A stretch of DNA of 64,000 nucleotides from the NCBI GenBank assembly GCA_036501425.1, contig DASYAI010000062.1, forward strand, positions 1 to 64,000, given 5' to 3'. Shown in pieces: positions 32,756-44,196 of the stretch. Both the position numbers and the translations under genes were made by a program. The notes under the pieces were generated by a model. That model saw nothing but the letters and a program-made list of their open reading frames with translations, did not search any database and was not told where the DNA came from. This stretch comes from DATKRB01 sp036501425 (GTDB taxonomy: Bacteria > Actinomycetota > Acidimicrobiia > Acidimicrobiales > RAAP-2). Every line of letters starts with the position of its first letter. Position 1 is the stretch's first letter.

Positions 32756-34557
32756 CGTCGGGGGGCGCCCGGCCCGGCGAGGCCTCACCGGGGCCCTTCG
32801 ACGTCTTGGTGCTGGGCAGCGGGGTGGCCGGCCTGTCGGTGGCCGTCCGCCTGGCCGGACATGCGTCGGCCCGGGCGGCCGGCGGGGCCCGGGGGCGGCC
32901 GTCGGTGGCGGTGCTCACCAAGGGGGAGCTCTCCGAGTCGGCCACCCGCTGGGCCCAGGGGGGGGTGGCGGCGGTCCTCGGGGGCGACGAGGACTCGACC
33001 GACCTGCACCTGGCCGACACCCTGGCCGCCGGGGCGGGGCTGTGCGACGAGGACGCGGTGCGGGTGCTGGTCGACGAGGGACCCGACCGGGTGCACGAGC
33101 TCATCACCCTCGGGGCCCAGTTCGACCGCGAGGACTCGGGCGACCTGTCCCTGGCCCGCGAGGGCGGCCACAGCCGGGCCCGGGTGGTCCACGCCGGGGG
33201 GGCGGCGACCGGGGCCGAGGTCGAGCGGGCGCTGGTGGAGGCCACCCGCCACGCCGCCGACGCGGTGCTCGAGCGATGGTTCGCCCTCGAGCTGCTGGTG
33301 GAGGGGGGGCGGTGCGCGGGGGTGCTGGCGGCCCCGCCGGAGGGTCCCCCGGTCGAGGTGCGCGCCGCCCACGTCGTGCTGGCCACCGGGGGGGTGGGCC
33401 AGCTCTTCGCCGTGACCACCAACCCTTCGGAGGCCACCGGCGACGGCGTGGCCATGGCCCTGCGGGCCGGGGTGCCGGTGGCCGACCTCGAGTTCGTCCA
33501 GTTCCACCCGACCGCCCTCCACCATCCGGCCATGCCGAGGCCGTTGCTGTCCGAGGCGCTGCGCGGCCACGGGGCCCTGCTGCGCGACGCCCACGGCGAG
33601 CGGTTCGTCGACGAGCTGGCGCCGCGGGACGTGGTGAGCTGCGCCATGGCGGCCCGCATGCGCGAGCAGGGGGTGGCCCACCTGTGGCTGGACGCCACCG
33701 GGCTCGACCGGTTCGCCCAGCGCTTCCCGACCATCGCCGCCTCGCTGGCCACCATCGGGCTCGACCCGAGCACCGACTGGCTGCCCATCGCCCCGGCGGC
33801 CCACCACCTTTCGGGCGGGGTGGTCACCGACCTGTGGGGGGCCACCGCCCTGCGGGGCCTGTGGGCGGCGGGCGAGGCGGCCTGCACCGGCGTCCACGGG
33901 GCCAACCGCCTGGCCTCCAACTCGCTCCTCGAGGGCATGGTCTTCGGCGCCCGCCTGGCCGAGCGGATCAGCGCCGGGGGCACCGGGGCCACGGCGACCG
34001 GCGCCATGCGGGCGGTGATGCGGGCCGCCGATCCGGCGCCCCGCGAGCTCGGGCCTGGGTCGTCCCCGCTCCCCGACGCGGCCATCGCCGGGCGGACGGT
34101 GGCCCGGCCGGCGGGGGACCACGGGGGGCCCTCCAGCGCCGCCTGGGCGTGGGAGGAGGACATCAGCGTGTCCGACGTGGCCAAGCTGCGGGCCCGGGTG
34201 CAGCTGGCGATGACCGCCGGGGCCGGGGTGGTCCGCTCGGCCGCCTCGCTGGCCGAGGCGGCGGGCGAGCTGGCCGACGTGGCCGCCGAGGCGGTGCCCG
34301 GGCCGGCCCCGGCCCGGTCGGCGGGGGCCGCAGGTCACGGGGGCGGCTCGGCGAGCGTCGAGCTGGGGGAGCTGGCCAACCTGGTCACGGTGGGCGAAGC
34401 GATGCTCGGCTCGGCCACGCTGCGCCACGAGAGCCGGGGGGCGCACGTGCGGGCCGAGTACCCGGCCCCCGACCCGGCGTACCGGGTGCGCCTGGTCCAC
34501 GGCGAGCCGGCCGACCGGCCGGCCCGGGGCTCCCGATCGGCCCGGGGCTCCCGGTGA
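32752..34557 (+). CDS. nadB: L-aspartate oxidase
   Basis: NadB oxidises aspartate to iminoaspartate for NAD synthesis. The 601-residue flavoprotein has VLVLGSGVAGLSVAVRL, TRWAQGGVAAVLG, HSRARVVHAGG, LEFVQFHPTAL and HGANRLASNSLLEGMVFG. The helical C-terminal domain carries extra Ala/Gly-rich stretches. The partner quinolinate synthase nadA is not adjacent, unlike the common nadABC order. Start and stop overlap panD and nadC by 4 nt each. Confidence 0.96.
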   Translation: MTSGGARPGEASPGPFDVLVLGSGVAGLSVAVRLAGHASARAAGGARGRPSVAVLTKGELSESATRWAQGGVAAVLGGDEDSTDLHLADTLAAGAGLCDEDAVRVLVDEGPDRVHELITLGAQFDREDSGDLSLAREGGHSRARVVHAGGAATGAEVERALVEATRHAADAVLERWFALELLVEGGRCAGVLAAPPEGPPVEVRAAHVVLATGGVGQLFAVTTNPSEATGDGVAMALRAGVPVADLEFVQFHPTALHHPAMPRPLLSEALRGHGALLRDAHGERFVDELAPRDVVSCAMAARMREQGVAHLWLDATGLDRFAQRFPTIAASLATIGLDPSTDWLPIAPAAHHLSGGVVTDLWGATALRGLWAAGEAACTGVHGANRLASNSLLEGMVFGARLAERISAGGTGATATGAMRAVMRAADPAPRELGPGSSPLPDAAIAGRTVARPAGDHGGPSSAAWAWEEDISVSDVAKLRARVQLAMTAGAGVVRSAASLAEAAGELADVAAEAVPGPAPARSAGAAGHGGGSASVELGELANLVTVGEAMLGSATLRHESRGAHVRAEYPAPDPAYRVRLVHGEPADRPARGSRSARGSR

Positions 34558-35567
34558 GCGAGGAGGCGCCCGAGCCCGCCCCGGCTCCCCGGGCGGCCGA
34601 GCCGGGGCGCACCCTCGACCCGCCCCGCCCGGCGGTGCTCGACGCGGTCCGCCGCGCCCTCGACGAGGACCTGCTGCCCCTGGGCGACCTGACCGCCGGG
34701 CTGGTCGACGACGACCGGCGGGCCACCTTGCACCTCGTGGCCCGCGGGGACGGGGTGATCGCCGGCTCGGCCTGCGCCGCCGAGGCCTTCGCCCGGGTCG
34801 ACGCCCGGGTCGAGGTGCGCTGGTCCCGGGTCGACGGCGACCGGGTGGAGCCCGGGGCGGTGGTGGCGACGGTCGGCGGCCCGCTGCGGTCGATCCTGAC
34901 CGCCGAGCGCACCGCGCTGAACTTCCTCGGCCACCTGTCGGGGGTGGCCACCCTGACCGACCGCTTCGTCCGGGCGGTGCAGGCGGTCGACCCCCGGGTC
35001 CGGGTGCTCGACACCCGCAAGACCACCCCGGGCCTGCGGGCGCTCGAGAAGGCGGCCGTGCGGGCCGGCGGTGGCCACAACCACCGGGCCAACCTGTCCG
35101 ACGCCGTGCTGGTGAAGGACAACCACCTGGTCGGGGTGTCGATCGCCGAGGCGGTCGCCCGGGCCCGCTCGTGGTGGCCCGGGCGGATGGTCGAGGTCGA
35201 GTGCGACCGGGCGGACCAGGTGCGTCACGCCTGCGAGGCGGGGGTGACGTCGGTCCTGCTCGACAACATGACGCCGGCCGACGCCGCCTGCTGCGTCGCC
35301 CTGGCCCGGGCCATCGACCCCCGCGTCCTGGTGGAGGTGTCGGGCGGGATCACCCTCGAGACGGCGCCCGAGTACGCCGCCGCCGGGGTGGACCTGCTGT
35401 CGGTGGGGGCGCTGACCCACTCGGCCCCCGTCCTCGACCTGGGGCTCGACCTGCTGGGTCCCGAGCCGGTCCCGCACCGCGGCTCGAGCGGGGGTGGCCC
35501 CGACCGCCTCGAGCCCGAGCCGGCCCCCGACCGGGCCCGGACCGGGCCAGAGGGCCGGGGGGCCTGA
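34554..35567 (+). CDS. nadC: Nicotinate-nucleotide pyrophosphorylase (carboxylating)
   Basis: NadC converts quinolinate and PRPP to nicotinate mononucleotide. The 337 residues include EDLLPLGDLTAGLV, ERTALNFLGHLSGVAT, LDTRKTTPGLRALEKAAV, GGGHNHRANLSDAVLVKDNH and VEVSGGITLETAPEYA. A Pro-rich N-terminus of about 25 residues and a charged 40-residue tail are additions to the core. Confidence 0.96.
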   Translation: MSEEAPEPAPAPRAAEPGRTLDPPRPAVLDAVRRALDEDLLPLGDLTAGLVDDDRRATLHLVARGDGVIAGSACAAEAFARVDARVEVRWSRVDGDRVEPGAVVATVGGPLRSILTAERTALNFLGHLSGVATLTDRFVRAVQAVDPRVRVLDTRKTTPGLRALEKAAVRAGGGHNHRANLSDAVLVKDNHLVGVSIAEAVARARSWWPGRMVEVECDRADQVRHACEAGVTSVLLDNMTPADAACCVALARAIDPRVLVEVSGGITLETAPEYAAAGVDLLSVGALTHSAPVLDLGLDLLGPEPVPHRGSSGGGPDRLEPEPAPDRARTGPEGRGA

Positions 35568-35569
35568 GC

Positions 35570-36421
35570 GTGCTGCTGGCCATGGACGTCGGCAACACCG
35601 AGACGGTCATCGGCCTCTACGGGTTGCCCGAGGAGCGCGACGGCTTCGACCCGGGCGAGGCGGTCGGCTTCGGCATCGGCACCGAGGGCGACCCCGAAAA
35701 GCGCCGGGGGCTCACCCACCACTGGCGGCTCTCGACCGTCCCCACCCGCACGCCCGACGAGCATGCGGTCCTGCTCACCCAGCTGCTCGACCTCGAGGGC
35801 CTCGACATCGGCACGTCGGTCACCGGCATCGCCATCAGCTCCTCGGTGCCCGGCGTGACCGGCGAGCTCCGCCGGATGGCCAGCCGCTGGTTCGGCGCCG
35901 TGCCGTGCGTGGTGCTGGGGCCCGGGGTGCGCAGCGGGATGCCGATCCTCTACGACAACCCCAAGGAGGTGGGGGCCGACCGGATCGCCAACGCGGTGGG
36001 GGCGTTCGACCTCTACGGCGGTCCGGTCATCGTGGTCGATCTGGGCACCGCCACCACCTTCGACGCCGTCTCGGCCAAGGGCGAGTACCTCGGCGGCGCC
36101 ATCGCCCCGGGCGTCGCCATCAGCCTCGAGGCCCTGTTCGAGCACGCCGCCGCCCTGCGCCGGGTGGAGATGATCGAGCCGCGCAACGTGATCGGCCGCT
36201 CGACCGCCGAGTCGGTCGAGTCCGGCGTCCTCTACGGCTACGGCGCCCAGGTCGACGGCCTGTGCCGGCGGTTCATGGAGGAGCTGGGGCCCTCGGCCGT
36301 CGTCGCCACCGGCGGGCTGTCCGAGCTCATCGTCCCCCACGCCGGGGTGGTCCAGCACGTCGAGCCGTGGCTGACCCTCCACGGCCTGCGCATCGTCTAC
36401 GAGCGCAACGTCGGCCGCTAG
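35570..36421 (+). CDS. coaX: Type III pantothenate kinase
   Basis: CoaX phosphorylates pantothenate, the first committed step to CoA. Motifs are LLAMDVGNTETVIGLY, PKEVGADRIANAVGA and VVDLGTATTFDAV. At 283 residues it is somewhat longer than usual, with an insert around residues 18-45 (EERDGFDPGEAVGFGIGTEG). The GTG at 35570 lies 2 nt after nadC; the ATG at 35582 is an alternative. It ends the CoA/NAD unit. Confidence 0.95.
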   Translation: MLLAMDVGNTETVIGLYGLPEERDGFDPGEAVGFGIGTEGDPEKRRGLTHHWRLSTVPTRTPDEHAVLLTQLLDLEGLDIGTSVTGIAISSSVPGVTGELRRMASRWFGAVPCVVLGPGVRSGMPILYDNPKEVGADRIANAVGAFDLYGGPVIVVDLGTATTFDAVSAKGEYLGGAIAPGVAISLEALFEHAAALRRVEMIEPRNVIGRSTAESVESGVLYGYGAQVDGLCRRFMEELGPSAVVATGGLSELIVPHAGVVQHVEPWLTLHGLRIVYERNVGR

Positions 36422-36424
36422 GGA

Positions 36425-37396
36425 TCAGGGCCAGAGGCCGTCGAGCAGGGAGTCGGCCACCTCGGCCAGGCCCACCGCCAGGTCCCGGGTCTCGAGGCGG
36501 TCGGCCGCCGCCCGGGCCTCCGCCGCGTACCGGCGCCCGACCTCGAGGGTCCCCGGCACGCCCGACGACGTCGCCACGATGGCCCGGGCCTTGTCCCGCT
36601 CGGGCTGCGCCAGGGGCTGGCCGAGCAGCTGGCGGAGCTCGGGCCCGGTGTCGGGGTCCCGCAGGGCCAGCAGGACCGGCAGGGTGTAGATCCCCTCGGC
36701 CAGGTCCTGGCCGGGCGGCTTGCCGAGCTCGTTGTCGGTGGCCACGACGTCGCGCACGTCGTCGGCCAGCTGGAAGACCATGCCGAAGCTCCCGCCGAAA
36801 TCGGTGAACGCCTCGATCTCCTCGGTCCGGGCGCCGGTGATGGCGCCGATCCGGCACGAGGTGGCCATCAGGGCGGCCGTCTTGCCCCGGATGGCGGCGA
36901 AGTACTCGTCGGCGGTGCGGGTGGTCTGGTAGGCCGAGCGGACCTCGGCCACCTGGCCCTGGCAGAGCAGGCCCAGGGTGGTGGCCAGCAGGCGGGCCAC
37001 CTCGGTGCCCAGGTCCGCCGCGATGGCGGCCGAGCGGGCCAGCAGGTAGTCGCCCGACACGATGGCGATCAGGTTCCCGAACCGGTTGTTCACGCTCGGG
37101 ACGTTGCGCCGGACCGCCGCCTCGTCGATCACGTCGTCGTGGTAGAGCGAGGCCAGGTGCACCAGCTCGACCGCCACCCCGCCGAGGAGGTCGGCATCGG
37201 TGGCCGGCCGCCGCCCCCCGGTGGCGGCGGCCAGGGCCAGCAGGGGGCGGATCCGCTTGCCCCCGGCGGCGATCAGGTGGGTGGTGACGTCGTCGAGGAA
37301 CGGGTCGCCCGTGGTCACCGAGGAGCTGAGCAGGGGTTCGAGCCGCTGGAGATCCTCCTCGAGGGCGGGAAGAGCCAGGGCCTCGGTAGCGTTCAC
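36425..37396 (-). CDS. Polyprenyl diphosphate synthase
   Basis: This trans-prenyltransferase elongates isoprenoid chains for menaquinone or related lipids. The first aspartate motif is LYHDDVIDEA and the second is FQLADDVRDVVATDNELGKPPGQD; GGKRIRPLLALAAA precedes them. Product length cannot be read with confidence. I place the start at the GTG 37396 (323 residues), which has a TATCGT box 9 nt upstream; an ATG at 37429 would add 11 residues. It converges on coaX and diverges from clpC. Confidence 0.9.
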   Translation of the reverse strand: MNATEALALPALEEDLQRLEPLLSSSVTTGDPFLDDVTTHLIAAGGKRIRPLLALAAATGGRRPATDADLLGGVAVELVHLASLYHDDVIDEAAVRRNVPSVNNRFGNLIAIVSGDYLLARSAAIAADLGTEVARLLATTLGLLCQGQVAEVRSAYQTTRTADEYFAAIRGKTAALMATSCRIGAITGARTEEIEAFTDFGGSFGMVFQLADDVRDVVATDNELGKPPGQDLAEGIYTLPVLLALRDPDTGPELRQLLGQPLAQPERDKARAIVATSSGVPGTLEVGRRYAAEARAAADRLETRDLAVGLAEVADSLLDGLWP

Positions 37397-37405
37397 TACA
37401 GAGCA

Positions 37406-37411
37406 ACGATA
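37406..37411 (-). promoter_or_regulatory. -10 box TATCGT of the polyprenyl synthase
   Basis: TATCGT on the minus strand ends 9 nt before the GTG at 37396, predicting a leader of two or three nucleotides. Confidence 0.4.
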
Positions 37412-37506
37412 GGCGACGGCCGTAGCCACCGACAGACGATGAGGGCGGGCCGACGAGCAAGCGGATGCGGGCCGGCGGTGCGACCGCCGGGATCGGATCC
37501 GGCTTG

Positions 37507-37512
37507 TACACT
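37507..37512 (+). promoter_or_regulatory. -10 box TACACT of clpC
   Basis: TACACT lies inside an inverted repeat CTTGT-N10-ACAAG (37503-37522). A ribosome site GGAGG follows at 37531-37535, so clpC has a short conventional leader. The repeat could be an operator, but it matches no regulator I can name. Confidence 0.4.
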
Positions 37513-37542
37513 CTCGAACAAGGACGAAATGGAGGCGGTCAC

Positions 37543-40053
<2,511 letters not shown>

Positions 40054-40120
40054 CCGCCGAGGTCGTCCGGGCTCACCCGGGCGGTCGAGCCCTCGGGGGC
40101 GCCGAAGCACGAGCACCGAT

Positions 40121-40152
40121 CCCACCCGCCGGTCCCCAGGCCGGCGGGTGGG
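40121..40152 (+). terminator. clpC terminator
   Basis: A perfect 12-bp stem (CCCACCCGCCGG/CCGGCGGGTGGG) with an 8-nt loop lies 68 nt after clpC. No T-run follows. Confidence 0.65.
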
Positions 40153-40234
40153 TCGCGCCAAGGCCCGGGCTCCCGCCGTCGGGCCCGGAGCCGGGCGGGG
40201 GTCCGGGCTCCCCGTTGACGGCACAGCCCCGGCG

Positions 40235-40240
40235 TAGGGT
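40235..40240 (+). promoter_or_regulatory. -10 box TAGGGT of radA
   Basis: TAGGGT ends 7 nt before the radA ATG. TTGACG lies 14 bp upstream of it, closer than an ideal -35. Confidence 0.5.
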
Positions 40241-40247
40241 GCCCTCG

Positions 40248-41768
40248 ATGCCCGTTCGAGCCCCCGCCTACCGTTGCGCCGCCTGCGACGCCCTCAGCCC
40301 CAAGTGGTCCGGCCGCTGCCCGGGGTGCGGCGAGTGGAACACCCTGGCCGAGGTGCCCCGGGCCCGGAGCGACGAGCGCCCCCTCAGCCCGGCGTTCAGC
40401 TCGCCCGGCGGGGCCCCGACCGCCCTCGCCGCCATCGACGCCCGGGGCGCCGAGCCCCGACCGACGGGGGTGGCGGAGCTCGACCGGGTGCTCTCGGGCG
40501 GCCTGGTGGCCGGGTCGGTGACCCTGCTGTTCGGCGAGCCGGGCATCGGCAAGTCGACCCTCCTGCTCCAGGCGCTGGCCTCGTGGTGCCGTCGGGGCGG
40601 GACCGGGTTGCTGGTGTCGGCCGAGGAGTCGGCGGCCCAGGTCCGGTCCCGGGCCAGCCGGCTGGGCACCCTCCCCCCGACGCTGCTCGTGTCGGCCACC
40701 GCCGACGTCGAGGACGCCGAGCGGGCCATCGTCGCCGCCCAGCCGGACCTGGTGGTGCTGGACTCGGTCCAGACGGTGGCCGACCTGTCGCTCGGGGGGG
40801 CGAGCGGGACGATGGCCCAGGTGCGGGCGTGTGCCGAGCGCCTCACCCACCTGTCGCGCCGCCTGGGGACGGCGCTGATCCTGGTCGGCCACGTCACCAA
40901 GGCCGGCGACCCGGCCGGTCCCCGCACGCTCGAGCACCTGGTCGACACCGTGCTGGAGTTCGAGGGCGACCGCCACCACTTCCTGCGCGTCCTGCGGGCC
41001 GTCAAGCACCGGTTCGGGCCCACGGGCGAGATCGGCCTGTTCGAGATGGGCGACACCGGCCTGCGGGACGTGGTGGACCCCGGTGCGCTGCTGCTGGGCG
41101 ACCGGCGGCCCGAGGTCCCCGGCAGCGTGGTGACCCCGGTGCTCCAGGGGCGCCGGGCCCTGGTGGTCGAGGTGCAGGCCCTGGCCTCGGAGTCGGGGAG
41201 CGGCGAGGGCGGGCTGCGGCCGAGTGCCCAGGGCGTGGACCCCCAACGCCTGGCGCTGGTGCTGGCGGTGCTGCGCTGCCGGGCCGACGTCGACCTGCGG
41301 GGCTTCGAGATCTTCGTGTCGGCCACCGGGGGCATCTCGGCGACCGAGCCGGCCACCGACCTGCCCCTCGCCCTGGCGGTCACCTCGGCCGCCACCGGGG
41401 TGCCCCTGCCGGCCGACCTGGTGGCGCTGGGGGAGGTGGGCCTGGCCGGTGAGCTGCGCCAGGTGCCCCAGATGGGCCGGCGGCTGGTCGAGGCGGGCCG
41501 GCTGGGCTTCACCTGCGCCCTGGTGCCCTCGTCCACCCCCGACGACGCGTGGCCGATCGCCGTCGAGCGGGTGGGCACGGTGGCCGAGGCGATCGCCGCG
41601 GTGCGCCGCCGGGCGGCGCCGCCGGCCGGCCGGGGCCGGGGCCCCGGCGCACCCGAGGTGGCTGGTGAAAGGGACCCGGGGGCCGACCGGCGGGTGCGGG
41701 CCGGCGGGGACGCCGGTGGGTCGACGGGTACGATCTCGGCGTGGTCGAGCGCGGGAGCCAGCCGCTGA
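40248..41768 (+). CDS. radA: DNA repair protein RadA (Sms)
   Basis: RadA is a hexameric helicase that branch-migrates recombination intermediates. Its 506 residues include a C4 zinc finger (CAACD...CPGC), the RecA-like core with Walker A GEPGIGKSTLLLQ, and a Lon-like C-terminal domain (ATGGISATEPATDLPLALA). The family KNRFG motif is KHRFG here (AVKHRFGPTGEIG), an Asn-to-His change. The last 45 residues are low-complexity and overlap the disA start by 28 nt. Confidence 0.95.
   Translation: MPVRAPAYRCAACDALSPKWSGRCPGCGEWNTLAEVPRARSDERPLSPAFSSPGGAPTALAAIDARGAEPRPTGVAELDRVLSGGLVAGSVTLLFGEPGIGKSTLLLQALASWCRRGGTGLLVSAEESAAQVRSRASRLGTLPPTLLVSATADVEDAERAIVAAQPDLVVLDSVQTVADLSLGGASGTMAQVRACAERLTHLSRRLGTALILVGHVTKAGDPAGPRTLEHLVDTVLEFEGDRHHFLRVLRAVKHRFGPTGEIGLFEMGDTGLRDVVDPGALLLGDRRPEVPGSVVTPVLQGRRALVVEVQALASESGSGEGGLRPSAQGVDPQRLALVLAVLRCRADVDLRGFEIFVSATGGISATEPATDLPLALAVTSAATGVPLPADLVALGEVGLAGELRQVPQMGRRLVEAGRLGFTCALVPSSTPDDAWPIAVERVGTVAEAIAAVRRRAAPPAGRGRGPGAPEVAGERDPGADRRVRAGGDAGGSTGTISAWSSAGASR
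41729..41734 (+). promoter_or_regulatory. -10 box TACGAT of disA
   Basis: TACGAT ends 6 nt before the disA GTG, within the radA coding sequence. It could give disA an independent leaderless transcript. Confidence 0.45.
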
Positions 41769-42850
41769 TCGAGGCGCTCGGGCTGGTGGCCCCGGGGCGG
41801 CCGCTGCGCGAGGGTCTGGACCGGATCCTCCAGGCCGACCGGGGGGCGCTGGTGGTCGTGGGGGACGACCCGGGCGTGCTGTCGATCTGCACCGGCGGGT
41901 TCCTGCTCGACGCCGAGTTCAGCCCGCAGCGGTTGTCCGAGCTGGCGAAGATGGACGGGGCGATCATCCTGGCCGCCGACGCCTCGCGCATCGCCCGGGC
42001 CAACGTGCACCTGGTGCCCCGGGCCTCGGTCCCGACCCGCGAGACCGGCACCCGCCACCGGACGGCCGAGCGGGTCGCCCGCTCGCTCGACGTGCCGGTG
42101 ATCACCGTCTCCGAGTCGATGTCGACCATCGCCGTCTACCGCAACGACCGCAAGCGGACCCTGCAGCGCACCGGCCGGGTGGTCGACCGGGCCAGTCAGG
42201 CCCTCCAGACCCTGCAGCGGTTCAAGGACCGCTTCGACGTGGCGGTCACCACCCTGTCCAGCCTCGAGCTCGAGGACACGGTGACCCTGCGCGACGTGGT
42301 GGCCGTCCTGCAGCCGGGTGAGCGGGTGCTGCGGATCGCCGAGGAGATCCAGAGCTACCTGGTCGAGCTGGGCGAGGACGGGCGGCTGATCCAGCTCCAG
42401 CTGGTCGAGATGGTCGCCGGCGCCGCCCAGACGCTGGACCTGGTGGTGGCCGACTACGCGCCGGCGACGCTGGGGGCCCGGGCCGAGGCCTCCGACGGGG
42501 CCGGGCGGGACCAGCTGGTGGCCCGGGCGGTGCGCTCCCTGCGGGCGCTCAGCTCCGACGACCTGCTCGATCCGTCCCACGTGGCCAGCGCGCTGGGCAT
42601 GGGGACGACGGCCGAGGGCCTCGACGTCGGGATGGAGCCCCGGGGCTACCGGCTCTTGCACCGAGTGCCGCGGATCTCCGAGGTCATCGTGGACCGCATC
42701 GTCGATCGGTTCGCCACCCTGCCGGACATCCTCGCCGCCACCCCGGCCGACCTCGAGCGGGTCGACGGGGTGGGCTCGGCCAAGGCCCGCTCGGTCAAGG
42801 ACGGTCTCGCCCGGATCGTCGAGGCGAGCATCCTCGAGCGCTACGACTGA
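41741..42850 (+). CDS. disA: Diadenylate cyclase DisA
   Basis: DisA scans DNA and makes c-di-AMP from ATP, linking genome integrity to osmotic and cell-wall control. The 369 residues contain the DAC active motifs DGA (KMDGAIILA) and RHR (TGTRHRTAERV), a helical spine, and a C-terminal helix-hairpin-helix DNA-binding domain (LERVDGVGSAKARSVKDGL). radA directly upstream is the usual partner; RadA inhibits DisA in other species. Confidence 0.96.
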   Translation: MVERGSQPLIEALGLVAPGRPLREGLDRILQADRGALVVVGDDPGVLSICTGGFLLDAEFSPQRLSELAKMDGAIILAADASRIARANVHLVPRASVPTRETGTRHRTAERVARSLDVPVITVSESMSTIAVYRNDRKRTLQRTGRVVDRASQALQTLQRFKDRFDVAVTTLSSLELEDTVTLRDVVAVLQPGERVLRIAEEIQSYLVELGEDGRLIQLQLVEMVAGAAQTLDLVVADYAPATLGARAEASDGAGRDQLVARAVRSLRALSSDDLLDPSHVASALGMGTTAEGLDVGMEPRGYRLLHRVPRISEVIVDRIVDRFATLPDILAATPADLERVDGVGSAKARSVKDGLARIVEASILERYD

Positions 42851-42901
42851 TCCGGCCCGACCGTCGCCGGGGGCGAAGGCGGTCGTCTCGACGTGGTCGG
42901 G

Positions 42902-42907
42902 TAGAAT
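42902..42907 (+). promoter_or_regulatory. -10 box TAGAAT of carD
   Basis: TAGAAT is the best -10 hexamer in the 194-nt gap between disA and carD. The predicted leader is about 130 nt and includes two copies of CCTTCGGGCAG (43010 region) just before the AAGGGAG ribosome site. Confidence 0.5.
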
Positions 42908-43044
42908 AGGGCCAGTCTTTTCGGGGGTCCGACCGGTGTCCGGACGTCGTGGATCCCCGATCGGTCGTGCCCCGGGGCGGTCGGTCGCCCGTGCGGGAGA
43001 AACCTTCGGGCAGCCAAGAGCCTTCGGGCAGACAAGGGAGACCG

Positions 43045-43521
43045 GTGTTCAAGGTCGGTGACAAGGTCGTGTATCCGCATCACGGGGCGGCGGTGGTCGA
43101 GCGCCGCGAGACCAAGGTCGCCTTCGGCGAGAAGCGCGAGTACCTGGTGCTGCGGCTCGCCTACGGGGACCTCACCTTGATGGTGCCGGCCGACAACACC
43201 GAGGGTGTGGGGCTGCGGGAGGTCATCAACGACGAAGAGGTCGAGGAGGTGTTCGCGGTCCTGCGCAAGAAGGAGGCGCGGATGCCGACCAACTGGTCCC
43301 GGCGCTACAAGAACCACTCCGAAAAGCTGCGCTCGGGCGACATCTACCAGGTGGCCGAAGTCGTGCGGAACCTCTCGATCCGCGACAAGGACAAGGGGCT
43401 GTCGGCGGGCGAGAAGCGGATGCTGAGCCGGGCCCGCCAGATCCTGGTGTCCGAGCTGACCTTCGCCCTGGCGGTGGACGAGGAGACGGCCGAGCAGCGG
43501 CTCAACGACGCCCTGCCCTGA
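43045..43521 (+). CDS. carD: CarD family RNA polymerase-binding regulator
   Basis: CarD stabilises open promoter complexes, notably at ribosomal RNA promoters. The 158-residue protein begins with the RNA-polymerase-interaction Tudor-like domain (FKVGDKVVYPHHGAAVVERRE) and ends with a basic helical DNA-binding domain (WSRRYKNHSEKLRSGD). The GTG at 43045 follows AAGGGAG; the longer upstream frame is leader sequence. ispD follows after 7 nt, as in mycobacteria. Confidence 0.95.
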   Translation: MFKVGDKVVYPHHGAAVVERRETKVAFGEKREYLVLRLAYGDLTLMVPADNTEGVGLREVINDEEVEEVFAVLRKKEARMPTNWSRRYKNHSEKLRSGDIYQVAEVVRNLSIRDKDKGLSAGEKRMLSRARQILVSELTFALAVDEETAEQRLNDALP

Positions 43522-43528
43522 GCAGCGC

Positions 43529-44194
43529 GTGACCGACGCCTGGGGGGTCGTGGTCGCCGGCGGGAGCGGACGTCGCTTCGGGGGGCCCAAACAGTTCGCG
43601 CCGGTGGGGGGTCGACCGGTCGTCGAGTGGGCGGTGCTGGCCTGCCGGGCCGTCCTCGACCGGGTGGTCCTGGTGGTGCCCGAGGGCGCGACCGGCCAGT
43701 CCTTCGGTGCCGACCTGGTGGTGGCCGGCGGCGCGTCCCGGTCGGCCTCGGTGCGCCACGGGCTCGAGGCGGTGCCGGCCGACGTGGGGGCGGTGGTGGT
43801 CCACGACGCCGCCCGGCCCCTGGCGTCCCCCGAGCTCTTCGTCCGGGTCCTCGACGCGCTGGCCCTGCCGGGCACCGGGGGCGCCATCTGCGCCGTGCCG
43901 GTGACCGACACCCTCAAGCGGGTGGGCAGGCCCGGTCCGGCCGGGGACGGGGACGGCAGCCAGGTGGTGCTCGAGACGCTCGAGCGGGCCGGGCTGGTGG
44001 CGGTCCAGACCCCCCAGGCCTTCGTCGCCGAGGTGCTGCGGCGGGCCCACGGGGCGGGGGGCGAGGCCACCGACGACGCGGCACTGGTGGAGGCGACCGG
44101 CGCTACTGTCCGGGTCGTGCCGGGCGACCCTCGCAACCTGAAGCTCACCGGTCCCCAGGACCTGCCCTACTTCGAGCACCTGCTCGGATCCTGA
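43529..44194 (+). CDS. ispD: 2-C-methyl-D-erythritol 4-phosphate cytidylyltransferase
   Basis: IspD is the third enzyme of the MEP isoprenoid route. The 221 residues show the nucleotide-binding VVVAGGSGRRFGGPKQF, VVVHDAARPLASPELF and the ending VVPGDPRNLKLTGPQDL. It is followed after 2 nt by ispF. Confidence 0.96.
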   Translation: MTDAWGVVVAGGSGRRFGGPKQFAPVGGRPVVEWAVLACRAVLDRVVLVVPEGATGQSFGADLVVAGGASRSASVRHGLEAVPADVGAVVVHDAARPLASPELFVRVLDALALPGTGGAICAVPVTDTLKRVGRPGPAGDGDGSQVVLETLERAGLVAVQTPQAFVAEVLRRAHGAGGEATDDAALVEATGATVRVVPGDPRNLKLTGPQDLPYFEHLLGS

Positions 44195-44196
44195 GC

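Noticed and set aside
37503..37522. LexA/SOS box or CtsR box upstream of clpC
   Set aside because: CTTGT-N10-ACAAG does not match the actinobacterial LexA (GAAC-N4-GTTC) or CtsR patterns. It is kept only as an unexplained inverted repeat.
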